From Streptomyces sp. NBC_01571 (GTDB lineage: Bacteria; Actinomycetota; Actinomycetes; Streptomycetales; Streptomycetaceae), in the NCBI RefSeq assembly GCF_026339875.1, contig NZ_JAPEPZ010000010.1, positions 1-23,665 of the forward strand: a DNA stretch of 23,665 nt, read 5' to 3'. Below, in pieces: positions 6,710 through 13,618 of this stretch. The translations under genes were made by a program, and so were the position numbers. How positions within the stretch are numbered: the stretch's first letter is position 1; each line of letters begins with the position of its first letter. A model generated the notes under the pieces. That model was not told the origin of the DNA. It made no database searches and saw only the letters and a program-made list of their open reading frames with translations.

Positions 6710-7455
6710 TTCCGCAGGACCTGCCACGTGTGCAGCCCCACCACACCATCGGTGTACAGGCCGGCCTTCTTCTGCAGGAGCTTGACGGCCCGCGCGGTGT
6801 TCGCGCCGTAGACACCGTCCACGCCACCGGGGTCAAAGCCGTCGTGCTGCAGCAGGCACTGAACCTCCACGACGTCCCAGCCCTGCGACCCCTGCCCGAG
6901 TACTTTGACACGGGCGGTGCTGTGACCCGCGTACAGCTGCCCCTTCTGCCGCTTGAGTGGGCAGATATAGGTCTTGCCCGGCTGGTAGACGAACGCCGCC
7001 GCCGAGGCGGAAGCGGGCGCTGCCTCCTTCGTGCTTCCGTCCATATGGCTGCCGCCCTTCCAAGGAGCTGCCACCAGCAGTCCGGCGATGAGCGCGCCCA
7101 GGACTACCACAGTGCCAGTACCGATCAGTACTGCGGGACGGACGCCCCTCGGCTCGGAGACAGCCGGCTCAACTGACGTGCCGGCTACCGGCTGCCAAGC
7201 CTCCGCGGCCACCTCATGCAAGACCAGGACCCTCGTCGCATCGACGCCGGTCGCATGCGCCAACGCCTCCACCGCCTCCCGCGGCGGTAGCGCCCTTCCG
7301 TTGAGATACCGCTCCCAGGAGGAACGGCTGTACCCCGTCTTGGACTGAAGCGACGTCAGGCTCAGACCACTTCGGTCCTTCAGCCAGCGCAGCTGAACGA
7401 CCAGCTTCTGCGCTCGTTCATCGAGCGACGTCGGTAACGCCTTCCAACGCGACAT
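6706..7455 (-). CDS. Membrane-anchored XRE-type HTH protein with peptidoglycan-binding domain
   Basis: The product has 249 aa from ATG 7455; another ATG at 7467 is possible but has no ribosome site, whereas GGGGTGG precedes 7455. Residues of about 15-75 form an XRE-like fold (LKDRSGLSLTSLQSKTGYSR, SSWERYLNG), followed by one membrane helix near 107-130. The C-terminus (about 195-249) is a PG_binding_1 domain: VQCLLQHDGFDPGGVDGVYG, NTARAVKLLQKKAGL, DGVVGLHTWQVL. A cell-wall-binding exterior coupled to an HTH head could report on envelope state or position a complex at the wall. It overlaps the DUF2690 gene by 4 bp, so the two are almost certainly cotranslated. An IS3 element lies only 23 bp upstream of the start. 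Confidence 0.85.
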   Translation of the reverse strand: MSRWKALPTSLDERAQKLVVQLRWLKDRSGLSLTSLQSKTGYSRSSWERYLNGRALPPREAVEALAHATGVDATRVLVLHEVAAEAWQPVAGTSVEPAVSEPRGVRPAVLIGTGTVVVLGALIAGLLVAAPWKGGSHMDGSTKEAAPASASAAAFVYQPGKTYICPLKRQKGQLYAGHSTARVKVLGQGSQGWDVVEVQCLLQHDGFDPGGVDGVYGANTARAVKLLQKKAGLYTDGVVGLHTWQVLRK

Positions 7456-7509
7456 GTTCCACCCCATACGCGCTGAGCTGTCAATCCCCAGATTTCGTAG
7501 AGACGTTGG

Positions 7510-8451
7510 TTATGCGGCCCGGTCTTGTTGATCGGGCCGAGCTCGCGCTTGTTGGATGATCCGTTCGAACTCGACGGGTGGTTGCCCGCTGGCCGCGCTG
7601 TGGCGTCGTTTGGTGTTGTAGAAGTCCGCGATCCAGGTGGCGGTATTCAGTCGCGCCTCGGCGCGGGTGGCGAAACGGTGTCGGTGGACGTATTCGACCT
7701 TGAGGACCGAGTGGAACGACTCCGCGGCAGCGTTGTCCAGGGCGGAGCCGACACGGCCCATCGACTGCACCACGCCCCACCTGCCACAAAGCTGCCTGAA
7801 TGCCTCGGAGTTGTACTCCGATCCGCGGTCGGTGTGGAAAATGACGCCGTCCACTTGGCCGCCTCTGGTCGCGATCGCCATCTGCAGGGCGGCGCTGACC
7901 AGCGTCGTGTCGTGCCGGTCGCCCATCGCATAGCCCAGGGCCCGGCGGGAGAACGCGTCGTGCACGCTCGCGAGGTAGAGCTTGCCCTCGTCGGTGTCGA
8001 TCTCGGTCATGTCGCCCCACCACAAGATGTTCGGCGCGATCGCGTCGAACCTGCGCAGCACCAGGTCACGTGCCGTCTTCCGCTTCCCGGGACGGGTCAG
8101 CGAACGCCGGCGGCGTGGTGGCTTGCGGCCCTGCAGGCCGAGCTCGGCCATGATGTCGGCGACGGTGTTCTGCGATACCTGCCAGCCCTCCTCCCACAAG
8201 TCCAGCGTGATCCTCGGCGAGCCGTAGGTGCGGCCCGACCGGTCGAAGAAGTACGAGATCCGCTCGGCCAGCAGTGCCCGTCTGACCTCGCGTTTCGTCG
8301 GCTCGGACGGTCTGCGTCGCCACTTGTAGAACCACGCCTCCGACACCCCCAGGGCTCGACAGGAGGTGCGATGCGGAATCTTGAAATCGGTCCTCTGGTC
8401 GCTGATCACCCCGACGAGCGCCGCCGGGTCCGCAACAGCTACTTCACCCAC
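7510..8451 (-). CDS. IS3-family transposase OrfB (DDE catalytic subunit)
   Basis: The 313-aa frame starts at GTG 8451 and overlaps OrfA by 13 bp. A HTH_21-like region (GRTYGSPRITLDL) is followed by an rve integrase core. The catalytic triad is visible: D in WWGDMTEID, D in FHTDRGSEY, and E in AAAESFHSVLK, with FYNTKRRHSA after it. In this family the active enzyme is normally an OrfA-OrfB fusion made by programmed -1 frameshifting. The overlap is compatible with that, though I could not single out the slippery site. Confidence 0.92.
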   Translation of the reverse strand: MGEVAVADPAALVGVISDQRTDFKIPHRTSCRALGVSEAWFYKWRRRPSEPTKREVRRALLAERISYFFDRSGRTYGSPRITLDLWEEGWQVSQNTVADIMAELGLQGRKPPRRRRSLTRPGKRKTARDLVLRRFDAIAPNILWWGDMTEIDTDEGKLYLASVHDAFSRRALGYAMGDRHDTTLVSAALQMAIATRGGQVDGVIFHTDRGSEYNSEAFRQLCGRWGVVQSMGRVGSALDNAAAESFHSVLKVEYVHRHRFATRAEARLNTATWIADFYNTKRRHSAASGQPPVEFERIIQQARARPDQQDRAA

Positions 8452-8729
8452 AGGACCATGCAGCGTTTGAGGACATCACGCTCCATGACCAGCTCCTTGT
8501 TGTCCCGCTTGAGCTGGGCATTCTCCCGTCGCAACCGCGCAAGTTCCTCGCTCTCACCCGTCGGACCGGCCTTGCCGGCCGCCCGTGCCCTCGACACCCA
8601 GGTGGCCAGCGTCGTCTCGTTGATCCCGAGGTCCTTCGCGACCTGTGGGATCGGCTTGCTGGTCTCCGCCACGATCCGCACAGCCCCCTCACGGAACTCC
8701 GCGTCGAACTTCCGCCTCTTGCCCGCCAT
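8439..8729 (-). CDS. IS3-family transposase OrfA (HTH protein)
   Basis: The 96-aa protein starts at ATG 8729 (MAGKRRKFDAEF), with GAGGG just upstream; an earlier in-frame GTG at 8738 is less likely. It has the HTH_Tnp_1 fold (FREGAVRIV, then VAKDLGINETTLATWVSRAR) followed by a leucine-zipper-like coiled coil (LARLRRENAQLKRDNKELV). It recognises the element's ends and, fused to OrfB, forms the transposase. Confidence 0.92.
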   Translation of the reverse strand: MAGKRRKFDAEFREGAVRIVAETSKPIPQVAKDLGINETTLATWVSRARAAGKAGPTGESEELARLRRENAQLKRDNKELVMERDVLKRCMVLWVK

Positions 8730-8781
8730 GACCCTCAACTTCCCCTGCAGTCACGGTCTCTACGCTACGAGGGGAAGGTCA

Positions 8782-8856
8782 AGCCGACACCCGTACGTCA
8801 AGATCTACATCCACACCGTGTTCGACGACTGCAAGGGCTACATCCACCTCTACTGA
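8782..8856 (+). pseudogene. Possible C-terminal gene fragment next to IS3
   Basis: The frame HPYVKIYIHTVFDDCKGY...LY ends at TGA 8854-8856 and looks more protein-like than its surroundings. It runs back only to the IS3 border. Because the IS duplicated just 3 bp, the sequence to the left of the IS should continue it, but that is the upstream region of an oppositely oriented gene. This is probably an older fragment. Family not recognised. Confidence 0.25.
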
Positions 8857-8999
8857 CACATCGCGCCGACCGGCACGGAACCTCGCTGCGTCGCCGCAGG
8901 GAGAGTCGCGTACGGGCCCGGGAGCCGCTCGCTCGAAGCCCCAGCACCGTGCCGATCAGCGGTGCCTGGCAGCGCACCTGGCGACAGCGCCTCGCCATA

Positions 9000-9044
9000 C
9001 AGACGCCTCGGTCCCGTGACCACGTCACGGGACCGAGGCGTCTG
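9000..9044. terminator. Perfect 21-bp hairpin after parB
   Basis: A 21-bp inverted repeat (9000-9020 with 9024-9044) has a 3-nt loop, CAC, and begins CAGACGCCTCGGTCCCGTGAC. It lies 31 bp beyond the parB stop. It is the strongest hairpin in the window and would work as a bidirectional terminator. Confidence 0.88.
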
Positions 9045-9075
9045 AGCGTGTCAGAGCGAATGCCGAGGTGGCCGA

Positions 9076-10281
9076 TCAGCCAGAAGCGGCACCTGCAGAG
9101 ACGCGTTCCTCGAGCAACTGGGTCAGCTCCGCCAGCTCCTCAGCCGTCAGGTGTTCGGCCAGCTCATCGACGATCTGCTGAGGACTGCGGAGCACGATGG
9201 ACGGCGCCACGGGCGTGCTGCCTGCTTGCTGAGCAGGGACCGAGGGCGAGGAAGACCGGGAGGCCTTCACGCCCTGGTTGTTGTCCGCGGACAACAACGC
9301 CTGTGCAGGAGCAGCCTCTGGTGCCTCGGGTAGCGTTCCGTCGGGCGCGGCAGAGGAGGGGTTCTCTGCGTCTGGTTTGTTGTCCGCGGACAACAAACCG
9401 GTAGGCCCGTCATCCTCCCCCGGTTCCTCCTGGGGTGCATCCTGCTTGTTGTCCGCGGACAACAAACCGTCGCCAGCGCCGACCCCGTCGGCTGCTCGGA
9501 CGGCTTGTACGGCCGCGATTTCCTCGGCACGCTTGCGCGCGGCGAGATCCTTCAGGTCCTTGAGGTAATCGAGCAGGCCAGCCGCATCCACGCCTGGGTT
9601 TTCCTTGCCGTGCCGCGCCAGAGTCCGGCCATCGCGTTCCGGGAGCTCGCCGGAGCTGAGCATCGCCTGCAGCTCATCTGGGAGTTCGAGCAGACTCAGC
9701 TGGTTGGTCACCCACGACCTGTCCTTGCCGAGGCGTTCCGCGGCACGGGATCGCGCGCCGCGCTCAGACTGTTCCCCGCAGACGATGACGAGCGACCGGA
9801 CACCGCGCGCTCGTTCGATGACGTCGAAGTCTTCGCGCTCCAGGTTCTCCTGGAGGAGATGGTTTATGAACGCCTCGCGGCTGGAGGCCAGGTCGTCGCG
9901 GACAACGAAGTCCAGGGCGTCCATGCCGACATGGACGGCGCTGCGGAAGCGTCGCTCGCCGTTGACCAGGACGTGGGCAACCTCGCCGATCCGCTCGGCG
10001 TGGTCGGGCCACAGGGCGAGGTAGGCGGTGCGGGACACGGCGACGCACGCGGCGAGCTGGGCCTGGCGCAGTTCCTCGCCGAAGCGTGTCTTGTCCTCGT
10101 CGGTGCCGAAGTTGCGGCGCGGGTTGAGGGGAGTGGGGGAGACCTCGTCCAGCCGCAGCCGGACCAGCTCGTAGGTGGGCACGTCTCCCTGGGTCACCGC
10201 CTTCGCGCGACCGCGGGCGCTGCGGGTGCGCCGCGCTTCACTGAACGAAGATCCGGTTCCCAGCCGGTCGGCGACGCTCAT
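9076..10281 (-). CDS. parB: ParB-family partition protein with palindromes in its coding sequence
   Basis: The 401-aa product starts at ATG 10281, whose ATGA overlaps the parA stop. The ParB N-terminal domain has NPRRNF (53-58), NGERRFR (107-113) and HLLQENLERED (141-151). In this family the GERRxR motif belongs to the CTP-binding clamp. A helix-turn-helix follows at about 178-200 (SRAAERLGKDRSWVTNQLS). Residues 265-360 form an acidic, Pro/Ala-rich linker with three copies of LLSADNK/N at 273, 296 and 329, each encoded by a perfect 20-26 bp palindrome. The C-terminal 40 residues (SPQQIVDELAEHLTAEELAE...) look helical, for dimerisation. It would load on centromere sites and, with ParA, segregate the replicon. 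The HTH contacts and the meaning of the linker repeats are inferred. Confidence 0.92.
   Translation of the reverse strand: MSVADRLGTGSSFSEARRTRSARGRAKAVTQGDVPTYELVRLRLDEVSPTPLNPRRNFGTDEDKTRFGEELRQAQLAACVAVSRTAYLALWPDHAERIGEVAHVLVNGERRFRSAVHVGMDALDFVVRDDLASSREAFINHLLQENLEREDFDVIERARGVRSLVIVCGEQSERGARSRAAERLGKDRSWVTNQLSLLELPDELQAMLSSGELPERDGRTLARHGKENPGVDAAGLLDYLKDLKDLAARKRAEEIAAVQAVRAADGVGAGDGLLSADNKQDAPQEEPGEDDGPTGLLSADNKPDAENPSSAAPDGTLPEAPEAAPAQALLSADNNQGVKASRSSSPSVPAQQAGSTPVAPSIVLRSPQQIVDELAEHLTAEELAELTQLLEERVSAGAASG
9277..9298. promoter_or_regulatory. Palindrome copy 3, inside parB
   Basis: A perfect 22-bp palindrome: the shared 18-bp core extended by GT on the left and AC on the right. 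It encodes residues 329-335 (LLSADNN) of ParB. Its centre is 99 bp (33 codons) from copy 4. Confidence 0.7.
9374..9399. promoter_or_regulatory. Palindrome copy 4, inside parB
   Basis: A perfect 26-bp palindrome: the core extended by GGTT on the left and AACC on the right. It encodes ParB residues 296-302 (LLSADNK). Its centre is 69 bp (23 codons) from copy 5. Confidence 0.72.
9446..9465. promoter_or_regulatory. Palindrome copy 5, inside parB
   Basis: A perfect 20-bp palindrome, TTGTTGTCCGCGGACAACAA, encoding ParB residues 273-279 (LLSADNK). Confidence 0.7.
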
Positions 10282-11435
10282 CCGCTGATCCTCCGTGCGA
10301 TAGTCCGCATTGCTTCTGCCTGTTCGCAGTAGGGGGCGTGCGCGAGCAGGGGAGCCTTGACCCGCACTGCCTCCCGTTGGTCTTTCAGCTCCGGCACGAT
10401 GGCCAGCACCGGCGGCTCCCCGATCTTCTGCCACTGCTCGAGGGATGACGTCGCCACGTAGCCCTTGCGGCTGTCGTACATGTTGACCACGAAGCCGAGC
10501 TGGACGATGTCGACGTCCAAGTCCTCGACCAGGTCCTGGATTTGCTCCTCGAGCATGTCGTACGCATCGGCCGACGAGTCCTCGGACAACACGGGAATGA
10601 CGATGCCCGACGTGCCTGCCTCTTCGCCGTCCCGGGCACGGCAGTAGTAGATCGCCGTGTCCATGCTGTAGCCGAGGCTCGGAGGGCAGTCGACGACGAC
10701 GAAGTCGAAGTCCCCCTCCAGCGGCTCCAGCGCCTTCTCCAGCGCGGTCTCCTTGATACGCACCACGCGGCTGGTCGCGAGCTTGGCGTCCAGCAAGAAG
10801 GCGTCCTTGCACGCAGGGAGGAGCCAGAGATGGTCCTCGAAGTCGCCACCCCTTATCGGCACGAGCAGGTCCGCGAGCTCCCCGTCCTTGACCTCACCGA
10901 GCATGTGCTTCGCGAGGCTCGGGCTGTCGATCCCGATGAGCGGGTGACCGAGCTGCTTCGTCAGGTGCCCCTGAGGGTCGAAGTCGATCAGCAGAGTGCG
11001 GTGACCGGACTCCGCGAGAGCCTGGGCAACGCCCGCCGACACAGACGTCTTGCCGACCCCGCCCTTCTGGTTCCCGAAGATGATGCGCCGCGCGCCCGAG
11101 CTGCGCTGCGGCTTGGAACGCGGCGAGGGGTGTTCATCCAGCCACAGCCGGATCGACTGAGCGATGCCCTGGTTGTAGCTGATGCCGCGGGCCTTGCAGT
11201 CCTTCTTGAGCTTGTCGTACAGCCCAGCCGGCAGGTACGTCGCGAAGGACGTACCACCCGTGGTGTCGACGAGCGGCCGGCCCTTGGCCTTACGCCACGC
11301 ATCGACGCCCTGCGTCACGGCATCCTGAATGTCGGTATCTGCCTCGGCTGCGCGGACTTTCAACTCTTTGCGCAGCGCCGCAGGCAGCTTGGCGACTACC
11401 TTTTCCCGATCACTGGGGTCGTACGGAGCGGTCAT
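10278..11435 (-). CDS. parA: ParA-family partition ATPase with two N-terminal RHH-like segments
   Basis: The 385-aa product starts at ATG 11435. The deviant Walker A motif GNQKGGVGKT lies at 121-130 with the signature Lys (KGGVGKT). Then come LLIDFDPQGHLTKQLG and Walker B-like FDFVVVDCPPSLG. These mark a ParA/MinD ATPase that binds DNA and positions ParB-bound DNA. The first 105 residues hold two segments that look like ribbon-helix-helix units: KLPAALRKELKVRAAEADT (near 16-48) and ATYLPAGLYDKLKKDCKARG (near 65-98). They may let ParA bind its own promoter. parB follows with a 4-bp overlap. A palindrome at 11490-11515 lies about 55 bp upstream and probably serves as operator. The ribosome site is weak (AAGG). 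Confidence 0.93.
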   Translation of the reverse strand: MTAPYDPSDREKVVAKLPAALRKELKVRAAEADTDIQDAVTQGVDAWRKAKGRPLVDTTGGTSFATYLPAGLYDKLKKDCKARGISYNQGIAQSIRLWLDEHPSPRSKPQRSSGARRIIFGNQKGGVGKTSVSAGVAQALAESGHRTLLIDFDPQGHLTKQLGHPLIGIDSPSLAKHMLGEVKDGELADLLVPIRGGDFEDHLWLLPACKDAFLLDAKLATSRVVRIKETALEKALEPLEGDFDFVVVDCPPSLGYSMDTAIYYCRARDGEEAGTSGIVIPVLSEDSSADAYDMLEEQIQDLVEDLDVDIVQLGFVVNMYDSRKGYVATSSLEQWQKIGEPPVLAIVPELKDQREAVRVKAPLLAHAPYCEQAEAMRTIARRISG

Positions 11436-11489
11436 GGCGCTACCTTACTCACCCGACGTCCGGTATGACAGCAGGACCCCAGGTGTCTC

Positions 11490-11515
11490 GAGTTGTTGTC
11501 CGCGGACAACAACTC
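11490..11515. promoter_or_regulatory. Palindrome copy 6, upstream of parA
   Basis: A perfect 26-bp palindrome with the shared 18-bp core extended by GAGT on the left and ACTC on the right. It lies 55 bp before the parA start, where the parAB promoter should be; no clear -35/-10 pair can be assigned. Its position suggests an operator for autoregulation as well as a centromere site. Confidence 0.72.
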
Positions 11516-11749
11516 CCGATCGGTGAAGACGGATCCCGCGCGCCTCTCGGCAGAGGTCGCCCGATGCGAGACCAGAGCCGACACGAACGGCGTTCGAAGA
11601 CTTCTGGACACCTCCCGCTTGATGCGCTGACCTGCAGATGTCCTGAAAAAGCCCAAACAGTACATCGGATCCCAATACGGCTGATCCTTTGTCAGTGCCC
11701 GCCGCCAGCATGGTGATTCGACGAGACGAAGGACCTATGGGGGGATCAG

Positions 11750-12100
11750 ATGCCGTTTATTCGGCCCTATGTGCGATCCGACGGGACGCCTGTACGCGGC
11801 CATTCACGATGGGCACCGGGCGCACGCCGAGAGATGACCATCCTCGCCTGTGTAACCCTGGCCGTAGTCGCCTTCGGGCACAACGGAGGCCAAGCCGCGC
11901 AAGACACCGGCCCGCAGAAGTCGCCCGGCCACTACCCGGTTACCTCCAACCAGAGCACCGGTCACGCACCCCGCGTGGCCCAGCCGCGCCCCACGGTGTC
12001 GTACCCCATCAAGTTCAACACCGCGAAGACCAAGCGGAAGCGGCCCGCACCGGCCGTCTCCTACCCCATCGACTTCTCCACCCTTGGCAGCAGCCGGTGA
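11750..12100 (+). CDS. Single-pass membrane protein, partner of the Mrr-like nuclease
   Basis: The 116-aa product starts at ATG 11750, preceded by a G-rich ribosome site (GGGGGGAT, 3 nt away). A short basic N-terminus leads to one hydrophobic segment near residues 29-44 (MTILACVTLAVVAFG). A Pro/Thr/Lys-rich tail contains two similar blocks, PTVSYPIKFNTAKTK and PAVSYPIDFSTLG. Its TGA overlaps the GTG of the nuclease gene (GTGA, 12097-12100), so the two are translationally coupled. Function unknown; it may be a membrane partner or secreted accessory of the nuclease. The 234-bp gap upstream shows no gene and should hold the promoter. Confidence 0.68.
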   Translation: MPFIRPYVRSDGTPVRGHSRWAPGARREMTILACVTLAVVAFGHNGGQAAQDTGPQKSPGHYPVTSNQSTGHAPRVAQPRPTVSYPIKFNTAKTKRKRPAPAVSYPIDFSTLGSSR

Positions 12101-12798
12101 CCCGCCGGCCGCCCGCCCGGCGACCCGCACGCCGCCCAAGCCGGCGCCGCAAGCAACAGCAGGACACTCAGCTCGTCGCCGCAGGCGTGGCCGCGGCCGC
12201 CGCCATCGGCCTTGTGGTCGTAGTGGTGAACTGGTTGCTGGCGCACTGGTGGATCCTGCTCGCAGCCCTCCTGCTGGGGGCGTTGGCCGCCGGCGGATGG
12301 TGGCAGCAGCGCCAACAGCGCCTGGAGTGGGAGCGGGTCAAGCAGCGCGCCCTCCGGTACGCGATCTCGCAGCTCGACGCACTGACCCACCAGCAATTCG
12401 AAGTCGCCGTCCGAGACCTGATGCGACGCGACGGCTGCTCAGACGCCCTTCGCGTGGGAGGTAGGGGAGACCTCGGCGCCGATGTGAAGGCCACCGATCC
12501 TCACGGCCGACGCTGGGTCATCCAGTGCAAGCACCGCCGAAGCGGTAACGAGGGAGCCGCAGTCGGCACACCCGACCTCCAAGTCCTCAACGGAACCGGA
12601 CGCCCCGTCCACAAAGCCGACGTCGTCGTTTTGGTGACCAACGGGCGGATCACACAGCCCGGCCGTGACTTCGCACGCCAGCAACGCCTCCACCTGGTCG
12701 ACCGGCAGGTGCTGGCGCAGTGGGCCACGGGGAGCCGCCCTCTGTGGGAGCTCCTGCCGCTGATCCCGCCGCCACGAAGGCCGACAGCCCTTTCCTGA
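12097..12798 (+). CDS. Membrane-anchored Mrr-like restriction endonuclease
   Basis: The product has 233 aa from GTG 12097, in GTGA overlap with the upstream stop. An Arg-rich N-terminus is followed by two adjacent membrane helices (about 26-46 and 50-67). The cytoplasmic domain is an Mrr_cat-type PD-(D/E)XK nuclease: LTHQQFEVAVRDLMRRDG (97-113), GGRGDLGADV with candidate Asp 125/129, and IQCKH, where Q143-x-K145 replaces the classic ExK. VVVLVTNGRITQPGRDFA and LVDRQVLAQW complete the fold. Such proteins are widespread in Streptomyces. By analogy with Mrr it may cut methylated or foreign DNA at the membrane, but no target can be read from sequence. Confidence 0.87.
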   Translation: MTRRPPARRPARRPSRRRKQQQDTQLVAAGVAAAAAIGLVVVVVNWLLAHWWILLAALLLGALAAGGWWQQRQQRLEWERVKQRALRYAISQLDALTHQQFEVAVRDLMRRDGCSDALRVGGRGDLGADVKATDPHGRRWVIQCKHRRSGNEGAAVGTPDLQVLNGTGRPVHKADVVVLVTNGRITQPGRDFARQQRLHLVDRQVLAQWATGSRPLWELLPLIPPPRRPTALS

Positions 12799-13011
12799 AC
12801 CCTGACGCCGGCTGACCTCTTCCTACCGCGCCCGGCTTTCGATGTCCGAGCCAGCCACGAGCGTGAGCACATGCTGCGGCTTGCAGTAAGCCTGCCAACC
12901 CGGCCGGTCTGTACGGGATGACAGAAACATTCTGAAGGCGGTGAAGCCGGCGCGGCTCGTGGATGTCAGTGCCGTGGTTTACGGTCACCACGTTCCTGCG
13001 GGGACCGTTGC

Positions 13012-13048
13012 GCTCTCGCCTGGCCTCTTTGGCTGGCCAGGCGAGAGC
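13012..13048. terminator. 14-bp hairpin downstream of the nuclease gene
   Basis: A perfect stem GCTCTCGCCTGGCC (13012-13025) pairs with 13035-13048 across a 9-nt loop. It is the first strong hairpin after the nuclease stop, though 213 bp away. Confidence 0.65.
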
Positions 13049-13247
13049 GGCGATGCCCGTTTCCCCCAGTGTTCGGCACGAGGACGGGCCCTTCCGGATG
13101 GAAGGTCCGGAGGCTTACGCCGGTTACACCAGGCGTGGTTGCGAAGGTGACAGTGTCCCCGGGCCTCACCTCTAGCCCATGAGGAAGATCGTTCGGCTGA
13201 AGCCTCATGGAGCCTTTAGCCGCGTAGGCGACCGCCCTTCACAGTCA

Positions 13248-13296
13248 CGCATGTAGCCCCGGCCGGGACCGACACCGGACCGGGGCTGCATGCGTA
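13248..13296. terminator. 16-bp hairpin sharing a 24-bp block with the one at 17.7 kb
   Basis: ACGCATGTAGCCCCGG (13248-13263) pairs with 13281-13296, with one T-G position. Bases 13256-13279 are identical to 17714-17737, in another terminator. No intact gene ends next to it. Confidence 0.65.
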
Positions 13297-13547
13297 CGGG
13301 AGCGCAAGGTGGTGACCTGCCGTGCTCGGGGCGATGGCCAGGTGCAGTGGTGCCGGCGGTTGCGCACACCACGCCGCCCTTGGTGACGCGTTGCCGTCGC
13401 GGTGTTGCCCGGGCGCGAGAGTGAGATCTGTACTGGTACCTGGTGGCGTCCCGGAGAGTACGGGCGCCCCCGTGATCATCGGGACGTCCGGCGCTCACAG
13501 CGCAGCGCTGGTGCGCACCACCGACCTGGTCGCGGCCGGGGTGGTGT

Positions 13548-13580
13548 GGCCCGGAGCCGGATTCGTGCTGGCTCCGGGCC
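13548..13580 (-). terminator. Terminator of the EF-hand gene
   Basis: An 11-bp perfect stem (GGCCCGGAGCC with GGCTCCGGGCC) has an 11-nt loop. It lies 38 bp beyond the EF-hand stop on the minus strand. Confidence 0.75.
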
Positions 13581-13618
13581 GTCTGCTGTCCAGCGTGCGG
13601 TTGTCGGTTGCCGAGTGT

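Larger units (their letters stand above)
7479..8781 (-). mobile_element. IS3-family insertion sequence, complete
   Basis: The 1303-bp element has imperfect 26-bp terminal repeats starting with TG at both ends (7479-7504 and 8756-8781, 18 of 26 matching, inner TCGTAGAGAC-like block best conserved). It is flanked by the 3-bp direct repeat AGC (7476-7478 and 8782-8784). It contains the usual two overlapping transposase frames on the minus strand. The short identical target duplication supports an insertion not yet eroded. It separates the XRE pair from its original upstream DNA. Confidence 0.88.
12799..13547. other. Gap with hairpins, no convincing gene
   Basis: About 750 bp between the nuclease and the EF-hand gene. 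It holds two strong hairpins (13012-13048 and 13248-13296, annotated separately). Minus-strand frames at 12966-13208 and 13216-13479 exist, but they run through these hairpins and match nothing I know. It may be the remains of lost genes. Confidence 0.45.

Noticed and set aside
7525..8856. 443-aa plus-strand frame opposite IS3 OrfB
   Set aside because: Antisense shadow; only the last 25 codons outside the IS look possibly protein-like.
5379..11515. Canonical chromosomal parS sites
   Set aside because: The palindrome core TTGTCCGCGGACAA differs from GTTTCACGTGAAAC, and the genes are plasmid-type.
12966..13479. Two minus-strand frames (80 and 87 aa) in the gap before the EF-hand gene
   Set aside because: Both run through strong hairpins, lack good ribosome sites and match no family known to me.
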